From Gimesia chilikensis (GTDB taxonomy: Bacteria; Planctomycetota; Planctomycetia; Planctomycetales; Planctomycetaceae), in NCBI RefSeq assembly GCF_007744075.1, contig NZ_CP036266.1:558001-622000 (forward strand): a stretch of DNA of 64,000 nucleotides. Reading direction: 5' to 3'. Shown piece after piece: positions 9,555 through 18,227 of the stretch. Position numbers and translations under genes: made by a program. The notes below the pieces were generated by a model. It ran no database searches. It saw nothing but the letters and a program-made list of their open reading frames with translations, and had not been told where the DNA came from. Position 1 is the stretch's first letter, and each line of letters begins with the position of its first letter.

Positions 9555-11330
9555 TCAGGGATGGAAGGGCCAGACAAGAGGTACGACGATGACTGTCAAT
9601 AACCAGACAATCAAAGTCAGCGGGCCGCCAATACGCAGATAGTCACCATATTTATACCCCCCGGGCCCGAAGACCATCAGGTTGGTCTGGTAGCCGATGG
9701 GGGTGGCGAAACAGGCGGCTGCGGAAATGATGATGGCAATCACAAACGGCATCAGGTCCACACCCAGGGCATTTGCGGTGGCGACCGTGATCGGAAAGAT
9801 CAGTGTTGCCGTGGCTTTGGCGGTAATCAGATTCGTGAAGACCAGGGTGATGAATGAGAGAATCGCGAGGACGATCAGAGGACTGTCGTTAGCCATGCCG
9901 GTAAATCCGTTGGCAATCAGTCTGGCGGCACCAGAGTTATCGATGGCCTGTCCGATTCCCAGTCCGGCTGCGATGGTGATCAGCACTCCCCAGTCAATCG
10001 AGCGTTTGGCTTCCGTGGCACTGCAGCAGCGGGTAGCGGTCATCAGACCGGCAGCCACCATAGCGGCCACAAGCATCGGAATGTTGAACACGGCGACCAT
10101 GCCGATCATGGCCAACAGGATCAGCCGGGCGATCCAGGCGCGTTCGTGTCTTGGAGGCGTGGAATCTTCGACCTGGCTGACCAGGAAGAATTCACGGGAG
10201 TTCCGTTGCTGATCGATGAACGAGGGGTGTGCTTCGATGAGCAATGTGTCGCCTCGCTGCAGTTCAATGTCACCAATCTTCTTATTGATCCGCTGACCAT
10301 TTCGCGCCACCGCGATAACCGCAGCGTTGTAATTGGAGCGAAACTTCGCGGTGCGGATGGACATGTTGAGAAACCGAAAGCTGTCTGAGACAACTGCTTC
10401 AATCAGGCAGCGTTCGGAGCGGGGGCCGGAGAGTTTGAACAACTGGTCGGTGGCTGGTTTGAGGCCGGGGATTTTCTGCAGATCGATGACCGATTCAACA
10501 ACGCCCACGAAGACCAGCTGATCGTTGGCGGCCAGTCGTTCATTCGAGGAGACCGCGGCGATCACATCATCGGCCCGGTCGATTTCCATCAGGTACATGC
10601 CGGGCAGATGACGCAGACCGGCCTGTTCGATGGTTTTGCCTATCAGAGGGCAGCCAGGTTCAACGACCATTTCTACCGTGTATTCTCGAGGATCATCCAT
10701 GGGAGTGATCGCCGGTTTTCGCTCGGGGAGCAGCCAGCGAGAGCAGACCAGCAGATAAATCAGTCCCACAACCATGACCGGAACTCCGATCCAGGCGATT
10801 TCAAACATGGTCAGTGCAGGGCGATCTGTCTGGCTCTGCAGCAGCCCATTGACCACCAGGGTGGTGCTGGTGCCAACCAGGGTACAGAGACCGCCCAGAA
10901 TCGCGGCATAGCTGAGAGGCAGCATCAGATGCGAAATGGAGATCCGCATTTTCTTGGCCCAGTCAGAAATGACGGGCATCATCATGGCGACGACGGGAGT
11001 GTTATTCAGGAATGCACTCAGGATGGCGGAAGGCACCATCACGCGGGCCTGCGCATCGGTCAGGGATTTCGGATGTCCCAGTAGTTGCTGGCCCGTGAAG
11101 GAGAAGCCACCGGTCTGCCGAATACCTTCACTGACCACGAACAGAAACGCGACTGCCAGCAGGCCTTCGTTGGCAAACCCCTGCATAGCCTGATTGACGG
11201 GAACGATGCCGGAGACGATGAGAATGGTCAGACCACCCATCAAAATCGTATCAGCGCCGGCACGTAGAAACGTCAGAGAGCAGATGACCCCTGCCAAAAC
11301 GAGAAACGTGACTACGATGTGCCAGTCCAT
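9555..11330 (-). CDS. SLC13-family permease with two TrkA-C (RCK_C) domains
   Basis: A 591-residue inner-membrane transporter of the divalent anion:Na+ symporter (DASS/SLC13) superfamily. N-terminal membrane helices carry the family fingerprints SAFLNNTPVVAMMMPVI and GGLCTLVGTSTTLVVNGLL; C-terminal helices repeat them (FTNLITAKATATLIFPI, FATPIGYQTNLMVFGPGGYKYGDYLRIG). Between the halves are two cytoplasmic TrkA-C modules (about residues 215-280 and 300-370), a fusion seen in many bacterial sulfate/dicarboxylate carriers. The next gene upstream (about 40 bp) is a CysQ-like nucleotidase that removes a by-product of sulfate assimilation, so sulfate or another oxyanion is the likeliest substrate; that is inference from context. 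Confidence 0.85.
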   Translation of the reverse strand: MDWHIVVTFLVLAGVICSLTFLRAGADTILMGGLTILIVSGIVPVNQAMQGFANEGLLAVAFLFVVSEGIRQTGGFSFTGQQLLGHPKSLTDAQARVMVPSAILSAFLNNTPVVAMMMPVISDWAKKMRISISHLMLPLSYAAILGGLCTLVGTSTTLVVNGLLQSQTDRPALTMFEIAWIGVPVMVVGLIYLLVCSRWLLPERKPAITPMDDPREYTVEMVVEPGCPLIGKTIEQAGLRHLPGMYLMEIDRADDVIAAVSSNERLAANDQLVFVGVVESVIDLQKIPGLKPATDQLFKLSGPRSERCLIEAVVSDSFRFLNMSIRTAKFRSNYNAAVIAVARNGQRINKKIGDIELQRGDTLLIEAHPSFIDQQRNSREFFLVSQVEDSTPPRHERAWIARLILLAMIGMVAVFNIPMLVAAMVAAGLMTATRCCSATEAKRSIDWGVLITIAAGLGIGQAIDNSGAARLIANGFTGMANDSPLIVLAILSFITLVFTNLITAKATATLIFPITVATANALGVDLMPFVIAIIISAAACFATPIGYQTNLMVFGPGGYKYGDYLRIGGPLTLIVWLLTVIVVPLVWPFHP

Positions 11331-11370
11331 GTCGGTTAATACATCATCAAAAGACAGATCGATACAGAGA

Positions 11371-12357
11371 TTAAAATTCGAGTTCGTCCAGAGACTGGAT
11401 CAGGAGCGAGTGCAGGTGTCCGTTGGTGACGATCACGCCCTGATTATTTTTCAGTTCATATCCCTGGTCAAATTGCAGAGGGTTGCCGTGGATATCAGTG
11501 ACTTCCCCTCCCGCTTCTTCAACCAGCAAGACCCCTGCCGCATGATCCCAGATTTTCTCGCGATAACCGGGGCGTGTGGGCAGCCGCATGTAGATGTCAG
11601 CCTCACCCTGGGCGACGACAGCGTATTTAGCCTGACTGTCCAGACGCCGGGGCTCTTTGCTGATCCCCAGTCGTTCCGCCAGCTGCTGAGAGTGGCTGTG
11701 TGAACTGTGTCCCGATTCGACGGATTCACAGAAGCGGGATTCCGAAAAATCGGAAGTGGTGGTCACACGGATGCGTTTCGGCTCCTGTTCGCGAACGAGG
11801 GGAAGGGCGTAGGCACCTTGTCCAGCGATTGCATAATAGAGCGTCCCCGCGGTTGGGTTTTCCCCGGGAAAGGGCAGGTTGGGACAGCCCAGCACGCCGA
11901 GTACGATTTTTCCCTCTACGATCAAAGCCAGTGAAACCGCATACTGTTCTTTGCGTAAAAAGCCTTTGGTTCCATCAATGGGATCGAGTGTCCAGAACCG
12001 GTCGCTGTATGTTTTGGCACCGCCGTAATCGATCCAGGTACAGACATTTTCAGGAGTTGGATCCTGAATACCGTCAGCAGTCAGTTCTGCGACAATCTTT
12101 TCCAGGAACTCCCGGTTTTCAGGTCCTTTCAGTTCAGCGGCATCTTCTTCGCCGATGATCGGATCTTCCGGGAATGCGTTGTGGAGTGCACGACAGATAA
12201 CGGCCTGACTGCTGAAATCTGCGATCGTGACCGGGCTCTTATCTTTTTTTTCCAGGACTTCATCCGTGATGGCAGATTGAACTGTTCTGCAGATCAAAGC
12301 AGCCTGTCTGACTGCCAGAAGTGCTGTCTGTAATTCCTGTTCCAAAGTTTCTGTCAT
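11371..12357 (-). CDS. cysQ: 3'(2'),5'-bisphosphate nucleotidase (CysQ/HAL2-like)
   Basis: A magnesium-dependent phosphatase of the inositol monophosphatase superfamily, probably converting adenosine 3',5'-bisphosphate to AMP during sulfur metabolism. Family motifs are complete: DKSPVTIADFSSQ near the N-terminus, the metal-binding GEEDA, WTLDPIDGTKGFLRKEQYAVSLALI, and the C-terminal WDHAAGVLLVEEAGG with the conserved Asp. The length of 328 residues and the TKGFLR variant fit the HAL2-type nucleotidases rather than inositol monophosphatases (usually ~270 residues). It lies about 40 bp upstream of the SLC13 transporter on the same strand, supporting a sulfur-assimilation pair. The start is the ATG at 12357. 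Confidence 0.85.
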   Translation of the reverse strand: MTETLEQELQTALLAVRQAALICRTVQSAITDEVLEKKDKSPVTIADFSSQAVICRALHNAFPEDPIIGEEDAAELKGPENREFLEKIVAELTADGIQDPTPENVCTWIDYGGAKTYSDRFWTLDPIDGTKGFLRKEQYAVSLALIVEGKIVLGVLGCPNLPFPGENPTAGTLYYAIAGQGAYALPLVREQEPKRIRVTTTSDFSESRFCESVESGHSSHSHSQQLAERLGISKEPRRLDSQAKYAVVAQGEADIYMRLPTRPGYREKIWDHAAGVLLVEEAGGEVTDIHGNPLQFDQGYELKNNQGVIVTNGHLHSLLIQSLDELEF

Positions 12358-12476
12358 GATTTCAGATCGTTTCGAGTGAAGCTGGCTGTCAGGGATAACA
12401 TCAATATCGACAGGTTCGACTGTCTGGCTTTGAACGCTGTCCCTGTATTATGACGATTTTCAGTCGATCTGCCAGT

Positions 12477-13523
12477 TTACAGCGGAAGCGAGACAGGCTG
12501 ATTCTGTTCGCAGCTCCGGGCAACCGCTTCGGAAAACTCCATGTATTTGACACCGGTGGCGAAATCAGTGAAGTGTACGACTTCCTCTCCACGGATGGCA
12601 CCGATGAATTCCGATTCCACACGCCAGCCGCTGATCTCTTCCTGAGGAACCTGAATTTCTTTGAGCTTATCCTCTCCCATGTGACCAACAAAGATTTTCT
12701 CTTCGGGAGTGAATTGAACTTTGATGGTTCCCAGGCTGCCATACAGGTGAATCTGCAGACCTGGTCCAAAGAGAATTGTTCCACTCAGGTGATAGATGAC
12801 GTTGGCGCCTCCCTGCAGGCGAGACACGATCTGCAGGCTGTCAGGGAGAGTCACGTTGGCGTTGCCCTGGTCAGTTGCTGAGGGGCGAACGGGTTCGAAG
12901 ATTGAAGACTGGGCAAATACGCGTTCAGTGGCAGGCACCCAGCGGCTGAGGGTCTCGTGCAGGATGCCCATGGTGAGCATGTTGTTGCCACTGATTTCTT
13001 TATCGAGACGCCAGTGCATTTTTTTGCTGTAATCCCAGAATGCATCGTCGGCACCCTGGACGATGACTTCCCGTAATTGACCCAGATACTGATGCGAAAT
13101 CAGCTTAATGATTTCATTATTGTATTTCAGGCCGAAAGGGCTGGGGACGATCTGGGCGATCAGGTCGGGGCGCGCCTGGGAGACTTTCAGCATCTTGCGT
13201 GCTTCTTCCAGGTTACGTGCCATTCTGGCTTCGGTAAGCACGTGCTTGCCTGCTTCCAGTGCCATGCAGGTGATCTCACAGTGCAGATCGGGCCAGGTGC
13301 CGATCACAACAGCGTCGATTTCCGGGTCTTCCACCAGTTCCTGCCAGTGGGAGTAGGTTTGCGGAATACCGTATTTCCGGGCAACTTTATCTGTAGAGGC
13401 TTGAGTTGAGTTCACAACGCCTGCGAGTTCGACGTCATCAATCGCCTGAAATCCCGGAATGTGTCGCGCTTTTGTATTTGCTCCTGCGCCAACAATTCCA
13501 ATCCGGATCGTTTTTTTTCCCAT
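12477..13523 (-). CDS. Gfo/Idh/MocA-family oxidoreductase
   Basis: An NAD(P)-dependent dehydrogenase-like protein. I start at the ATG at 13523, which puts the Rossmann strand at the N-terminus (KKTIRIGIVGAGANTKARHIPGF); an upstream in-frame start at 13583 adds 20 residues. The GxGxx fingerprint, the DAVVIGTWPDLHCEITCMALEAGKHVLTEARMARNLEEA segment (its EAR in place of the usual EKP) and the beta-sheet substrate domain fit the family. In classical members the EKP lysine is catalytic; here Lys is replaced by Ala, so chemistry may differ or be lost. The substrate is unknown. Planctomycetes carry many paralogues, so no pathway is assigned. Confidence 0.8.
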   Translation of the reverse strand: MGKKTIRIGIVGAGANTKARHIPGFQAIDDVELAGVVNSTQASTDKVARKYGIPQTYSHWQELVEDPEIDAVVIGTWPDLHCEITCMALEAGKHVLTEARMARNLEEARKMLKVSQARPDLIAQIVPSPFGLKYNNEIIKLISHQYLGQLREVIVQGADDAFWDYSKKMHWRLDKEISGNNMLTMGILHETLSRWVPATERVFAQSSIFEPVRPSATDQGNANVTLPDSLQIVSRLQGGANVIYHLSGTILFGPGLQIHLYGSLGTIKVQFTPEEKIFVGHMGEDKLKEIQVPQEEISGWRVESEFIGAIRGEEVVHFTDFATGVKYMEFSEAVARSCEQNQPVSLPL

Positions 13524-13663
13524 TAGTTTAAGTAGTCCCGATAGTCCAAGATGCGTTTTACAGATTGTGATCTTTTCAGCCATCCGGGGCTGATTTCAGC
13601 CGGGAATGGTCTGTTACGACGTATCCGACGATTCTAACGAGCAGTTTTCAAGAGGACCATTCA

Positions 13664-13720
13664 CACAAAACAAACAATTGGAGGTTCCCCAGATTCTCAT
13701 TGGAAAATTGTCGTTTTGTG
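13664..13720. repeat. Imperfect inverted repeat between lpxB and the oxidoreductase gene
   Basis: CACAAAAC...ACAATT at 13664-13679 is answered by AATTGTCGTTTTGTG at 13706-13720, an imperfect inverted repeat around a ~26-nt loop. Read on the minus strand it lies just after the lpxB... upstream oxidoreductase start and before its leader, so on that strand it could be a leader hairpin of the oxidoreductase gene. It is not a textbook terminator because no uninterrupted T-tract follows. Confidence 0.3.
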
Positions 13721-13765
13721 CCCGATTTAACACGAATTGAACACCGCGGTGTGTTTATGTGTATA

Positions 13766-14935
13766 TCAGGCGGCCGCTTTAGAGCTGATCTGGACTCCGG
13801 TATGGCTCAAGATGGCTTCTGCTGCATGTGCGGAGGCACCGGGTATGACGGTTTCATTATAGAGCGACGTGAGCTCTGACCGGGCCCGTTCCAGGGCCAG
13901 GGGGCTGCTCAGCCACTCGGCCAGGATCGTCGACATTTGCGTTACGACTTTGTTCGGATTTCCGACAGAGGGGAATTCCGGCATGATTTCCCGTCCTGCG
14001 ATCAGGTTGGGGAGTGACATGTATTTGCAGGTGATCAGCAATTGTCCCAGGAAATACATGCCCCAGTGGCTGCGATACAGCACAACGGCTGGCGTTTTGC
14101 GGGCCAGCATTTCCAGGCTGACCGATCCGGAGACCATCAGGCAGCAGTCAGCGGCTTCGATGATTTCCGGTGTCTTTTTGAGATAGAGCTTCAGTGGTAA
14201 ATCTTCAGCCTGTTGTTCGCGAATAAAGTTCTGGCAGAGTTCAAGGTGTGATTCCCGGTAGCAGGCAATCGGAAAGATGGCGTCGGGAAATTGTTGAGAG
14301 AGGCGACGAATCGTCTGTAGCATCACAGGGAAGTTGCGCGTGACCTCATTTGTGCGGGAGCCGGGGAGTACACCTACAATCTGCGGCGCGGACTGTTTTA
14401 ACTCGGTAAGGGTATCCTGTTGCAGCTTGCGGGAAACCACTTCATCAAAGAAGGGATGGCCGATGTAATCGACGTTGATTCCTCGCGATTCATACCATTG
14501 TTTTTCAAACTGGAGCCCGGAGAGTATGTAATCCACATTTTTGCGGACCCGGCGAATGCGCCAGGGGGCCCAGGCCCAGAGTTGAGGGGGCAGGTAATAG
14601 AAGACCGGAATACCCAGGGCTTTGGCTTTTTTCGCAACCCACCAGTTGAATCCGGGGAAATCCACAAGGATCACGGCGTCGGGGCGCTCCTGTTCGAGGT
14701 AGGCGCCGACTTGCCGGATCAGCTGAATGAATTTAAAAATCAGAGGCAGAACGTTGAGAATGCCCATGACGGCATAATCGGTCAGCCGAACTTCAAGGTG
14801 ACAGCCAGCAGCCTGCATTTCTGGCCCACCGAAGGCAGAGAAACGAGCGTCGGGGCGGCGGGTGCGAATTTCTTCGATCAGGTGAGCCGTGTGCTGATCT
14901 CCGCTGGGTTCGCCTACTGAAAAAAAGAGATGCAT
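13766..14935 (-). CDS. lpxB: Lipid-A-disaccharide synthase
   Basis: LpxB condenses UDP-2,3-diacylglucosamine with lipid X to form the lipid A disaccharide at the cytoplasmic face of the inner membrane. At 389 residues it is standard length. Diagnostic stretches are the N-terminal FFSVGEPSGDQHTAHLIEE, FGGPEMQAAG, VILVDFPGFNW, PPQLWAWAPWRIRRVR, GHPFFDEV, LPGSRTNEV and VVLYRSHWGMY. The start is the ATG at 14935. It follows rplU on the same strand but is separated from it by a strong hairpin terminator at 15106-15132. It indicates that this planctomycete can make lipid A. Confidence 0.95.
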   Translation of the reverse strand: MHLFFSVGEPSGDQHTAHLIEEIRTRRPDARFSAFGGPEMQAAGCHLEVRLTDYAVMGILNVLPLIFKFIQLIRQVGAYLEQERPDAVILVDFPGFNWWVAKKAKALGIPVFYYLPPQLWAWAPWRIRRVRKNVDYILSGLQFEKQWYESRGINVDYIGHPFFDEVVSRKLQQDTLTELKQSAPQIVGVLPGSRTNEVTRNFPVMLQTIRRLSQQFPDAIFPIACYRESHLELCQNFIREQQAEDLPLKLYLKKTPEIIEAADCCLMVSGSVSLEMLARKTPAVVLYRSHWGMYFLGQLLITCKYMSLPNLIAGREIMPEFPSVGNPNKVVTQMSTILAEWLSSPLALERARSELTSLYNETVIPGASAHAAEAILSHTGVQISSKAAA

Positions 14936-15105
14936 CGAAGTATCCTTACCTGCCTGGGATGCGGTCTGCGGTCCGTCCGAATATCTGAACTGCCCGGTCT
15001 CATAGCCGGACGTCTCAAAAGCCGCATAACGTTAAGTCAAATAACGGTTTTGGGTCAAGGTCGATTTGCAGGCAAGAGAGACTGGGGATGCGTTCAAATG
15101 CAAAC

Positions 15106-15132
15106 AGCCCCCTGAGATTAACTCAGGGGGCT
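15106..15132 (-). terminator. Hairpin terminator downstream of rplU
   Basis: A perfect 11-bp inverted repeat (AGCCCCCTGAG / CTCAGGGGGCT) closes a 5-nt loop. It lies about 60 bp beyond the rplU stop and about 170 bp before lpxB. On the minus strand it is followed by GTTTGCATTTG, moderately T-rich, so it is best read as the rplU terminator, possibly Rho-aided. Confidence 0.8.
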
Positions 15133-15191
15133 GAGAGTAGATTTCATACAGTGCGCATCAAATGACAGCGTAGGGCACGCGTCAGTTTGAA

Positions 15192-15563
15192 TCAGGCTTC
15201 AGTAGCAGCAGGTTCTGTTTCTTGTGCTTCCACAATTTCCAGACCAGGCACTGTGATCGATTTGATGCGAACTGTGGTGTATTTCTGGCGGTGACCCGTA
15301 TGGCGACGAGAGTTCTTGCGGCGACGGAACTTCTGAATTTCCAGTTTCTCGCCTTTGACCTCTGGATTTACAACTTCGGCTTCGACCGATGCACCTTCGA
15401 TAGCCGGGGTGCCGATCGAGCTGGCACCGCCACCATTGGCGAGCAGCACGCTTTCAAAAGTGATTGAATCGCCTTCTGTTGCTGTAGCACGGTAGTCGAT
15501 TGTCAGGGTATCGCCTTCCTGAATCGTATATTGATGGCTGCCATCTTCGATTACTACAAACAT
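15192..15563 (-). CDS. rplU: 50S ribosomal protein L21
   Basis: L21 binds 23S rRNA in the large subunit. The protein begins MFVVIEDGSHQYTIQEGDTL and contains the conserved RRRKNSRRHTGHRQKYTTVRI segment near the C-terminus, followed by a short acidic extension. I prefer the ATG at 15563 (123 residues): AGAAGG lies 7 bases upstream, whereas the in-frame TTG at 15569 would sit on top of that site. The usual partner rpmA (L27) does not follow; a strong terminator comes about 60 bp after the stop and then lpxB. The gene upstream is RNase E/G, a common rplU neighbour in many bacteria. Confidence 0.95.
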   Translation of the reverse strand: MFVVIEDGSHQYTIQEGDTLTIDYRATATEGDSITFESVLLANGGGASSIGTPAIEGASVEAEVVNPEVKGEKLEIQKFRRRKNSRRHTGHRQKYTTVRIKSITVPGLEIVEAQETEPAATEA

Positions 15564-15673
15564 CCTCAAACCTTCTTTTTTCTTACACTTGGATCAAATA
15601 ATTGCTGAAGTCGGATTTATGAAGCAAATGGAATCCGATCTGTATTCAGAATCAATAGCGCAACGCTAATGAT

Positions 15674-15709
15674 ATTATATAGTTAAACACAGCTACCAGA
15701 GTGTGTTTA
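15674..15709 (-). promoter_or_regulatory. Candidate rplU promoter -10 next to an inverted repeat
   Basis: TAAACACA (15684-15691) and TGTGTTTA (15702-15709) are a perfect 8-bp inverted repeat with a 10-nt loop, in the leader between the RNase E/G stop and rplU. Directly downstream on the minus strand is TATAAT at 15679-15674. No good -35 box is present at 17 nt, so a promoter with an overlapping operator or a weak RNase-gene terminator are both possible. Confidence 0.35.
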
Positions 15710-15811
15710 TTTTATCAGCCAGCCAGGCCCTGCGCGGAATCCGTACCTCTCATACGCATAGCGAGCAGGGCATTGTAAAGAGTCACTTTTGAAATTTCGA
15801 GTCAGAAGCGA

Positions 15812-17368
15812 CTAGAAATTCACTTCATTTCCAATATCGTCGTAACAACGTGCGGTGAGATGCTCTGGTTCGACATCTGTACGTGCGTTAATTGCAATAA
15901 CGGTGTTCGATGATTCTTCGAGGCTGTTGATATCTTTGCGGCGTTTATTATTCAGGTAATTAGCCACATTTTCATGTACATTCAGCACCAGCCGCGCGAT
16001 GTTTTTCTTGTAGACCGTGGTCATCAGGGTTCGCATGACTTCGATGGCCATACTTTCGGCTGTTTTGACCTGGCCCGTTCCCCGACAGGAGGGACAGTCT
16101 TCGTACATGCTCCTGCGGAGCGAGGGGCGAATTCTCTGGCGGGTCATTTCAATCAGACCGAAGGGACTGATGCGGAGCACTTTAGTACGGGCACGGTCCC
16201 GTTTGACCAGATCGCGCAGTCGACGTTCGACGGACCGACGGTGCTTTTCTTCCCGCATGTCGATGAAATCGATAACGATTACTCCGCCAAGGTCCCGAAG
16301 ACGAATCTGGCGGCTGATTTCTTCAGCGGCTTTCATGTTAACTTTGAAAGCTGTTTTTTCAGCATTGTCATCAGCCCGGTAGTTACCACTGTTGACGTCG
16401 ATCGCGACCAGGGCTTCAGTCTGGTCGATTACGATTGAGCCGCCACCTTTCATGGGCACGTGCCGGTTCTGGATGCTGCAGATTTCATCATCCAGGTTGC
16501 TGTTGTAGAAAATCGGATCACTGCCGGTGTAGTGCTTGATGCGATTGACGTGCTTAGGCAGGACGACTTTCATGAAGTCGCGAGCCCGCTGGTAGGCCGT
16601 GGGTTCGTCGATGTAGAGCGTGTCGATTTCGCTGTTGTAGATGTCGCGAATCGTGCGAATCATCATGTCGGACTCGGAGTAAATTTCGACAGGCGCCGGT
16701 AGTTTCTTGATGCGCCCGACGATGGTTCCCCAGAGACGGAGCAGGTAATTCAGGTCGCGTTGCAGATCTTCAGCTGAGCGATCAATGCCTGCGGTGCGGA
16801 CAATAAAACCCAGTCCTGGTGGAGGTGCCAGTTGTGTCAGGATGGAACGCAGCTGTTTTCTCACGTCTTCATCGGTGATTTTGCGGCTGATGCCGACCCG
16901 CTGCAGTCCGGGCATGATGACCAGGTAGCGGCCGGGAATACTGATGTAGGTAGAAAGCGTGGGGCCTTTGTTGCCAATCCCTTCCTTGATTACCTGGACC
17001 AGCACTTCGCTGCCGCGTTTCAGGATTTCCTGGATCGGTGGTTTGTTAGCCACGCTGCGTTCATTGATACGGCGGCCTTTGGAGTTTCTACCCCGTGCAG
17101 CTTTGTTCTCACCGTTTTCCGTGATGTGTTTGTAGTACTGATATTCGAGATCGCTGACGTGCAGGAAGCCATTCCGTCCAACGCCGAAATCGACAAATGC
17201 GGCCTGAATACTGGGCTCGATATTGACGACTTTACCCTTGTAGATATTTCCTACCAGGTTTTCGAGGCTGTTACGCTCGACATACAGTTCTTCGAGGACA
17301 CCATCTTCAACGATGGCGATTCGACTTTCCTCCGGCTGGAGGACATTAATCAGCATTTCCTTTTTCAT
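15812..17368 (-). CDS. Ribonuclease E/G family endoribonuclease
   Basis: A single-strand-specific, 5'-end-sensing endoribonuclease that matures rRNA and initiates mRNA decay. The start ATG at 17368 gives 518 residues (MKKEMLINVLQPEESRIAI); an upstream in-frame GTG at 17392 adds eight. The S1 RNA-binding domain is near residues 30-120 (NIYKGKVVNIEPSIQAAFVDFGVGRNGFLHVSD). The DNase I-like catalytic part has the two metal-binding aspartates in VAIDVNSG and VIVIDFIDM, and the zinc-link CPSCRGTG lies near residue 425. There is no long C-terminal degradosome scaffold, so by length it resembles RNase G or a short RNase E. A very long upstream region (about 860 bp) precedes it. Confidence 0.93.
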   Translation of the reverse strand: MKKEMLINVLQPEESRIAIVEDGVLEELYVERNSLENLVGNIYKGKVVNIEPSIQAAFVDFGVGRNGFLHVSDLEYQYYKHITENGENKAARGRNSKGRRINERSVANKPPIQEILKRGSEVLVQVIKEGIGNKGPTLSTYISIPGRYLVIMPGLQRVGISRKITDEDVRKQLRSILTQLAPPPGLGFIVRTAGIDRSAEDLQRDLNYLLRLWGTIVGRIKKLPAPVEIYSESDMMIRTIRDIYNSEIDTLYIDEPTAYQRARDFMKVVLPKHVNRIKHYTGSDPIFYNSNLDDEICSIQNRHVPMKGGGSIVIDQTEALVAIDVNSGNYRADDNAEKTAFKVNMKAAEEISRQIRLRDLGGVIVIDFIDMREEKHRRSVERRLRDLVKRDRARTKVLRISPFGLIEMTRQRIRPSLRRSMYEDCPSCRGTGQVKTAESMAIEVMRTLMTTVYKKNIARLVLNVHENVANYLNNKRRKDINSLEESSNTVIAINARTDVEPEHLTARCYDDIGNEVNF

Positions 17369-18227
17369 GGAATACCCTTTGTCGTGGAACACGACGAATG
17401 CAGTATTCCTCAGCAGTCACTGTGGAGACGGACTTTCCACGTCGAGAACAGTCTCTTGTAGTGGAGCAGCCAGTCAGTTGCCCTTGCGGGAGCACATAAG
17501 TCTCCGGGCGGGCGATTCTCCTGGAATAAGCCGAAGTGTCGCTGGTCGATCGACCGTGACGAGGCGGCTTAGAGAGATTCTGGTGGGGGCGACTGGTGAG
17601 TCGAATCATTTCCCGAACATTGTCGACGGGCGTGATCGTTCCTGAGAATGCTGTAACTGCTCTGGTGTGGCTGACAGTCGGAGTAGCGCGTGGCACACAG
17701 AACGCATTAAGGTCTGTTGTACGGGCGGATGACCGCAGCGGGTTAGAGGTCGTTACAGAGGCGGCAGGAACTGCCTGTGGACTTTGAAAGCGTGATGTGC
17801 AAGCGGCAGCATATCCCCGTAAGGCGGCTTGAGCCGTCTTCAAAATGATCTGTTCTGAAGGATCAGGGGGGTAGTTCATACTGCTGTCACTGGTGCGAGA
17901 GGACGGTTCGCAGGAACTCTGACAGGCTGCTCGGGAAGAGCCAGCACTGTGTCGGGAACCTGCATTCAGTCTGAATCACACGTAAATGCTTTCGGTTTGA
18001 GAAATGACTGTATCATGCATTTCGTCTTGATTGAATCTGGTTCATACTCAACCCACGCACCACCGAGGTGCAGTGGATGGCAGCGAACCGATTTTTGAAA
18101 AACAGTTCGAGTCCGCTGCAAAATGTAAACGTAAAAATCGTGGTTGCAGAAGGGGTGAGTTTTCACCTGATCCTGCAGTTAATGTTGTCCCGGTGCTTTT
18201 CAGAAGCGACTGCTTTGAGTTGAGCGC
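17369..18227. other. Long non-coding stretch upstream of the RNase E/G gene
   Basis: About 860 bp between the ptsI stop and the RNase E/G start, both on the minus strand. A 177-codon frame on the minus strand overlaps the RNase gene start, but its Ser/Thr/Arg/Pro-rich product looks like chance translation. Structures present include the 12-bp palindrome GGTCGATCGACC (17544-17555) and an 8-bp hairpin with tetraloop (17821-17840). The region could be a long structured 5' leader, as E. coli rne has for autoregulation, or could hold an unannotated RNA. Confidence 0.45.

Noticed and set aside
16832..17461. 209-codon plus-strand frame
   Set aside because: Antisense to the S1 and catalytic parts of the RNase E/G gene; composition mirrors that gene.
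17346..17879. 177-codon minus-strand frame overlapping the RNase E/G start
   Set aside because: Ser/Thr/Arg/Pro-rich with no hydrophobic pattern or family motif, no ribosome-binding site, and it overlaps a well-supported gene in another frame.
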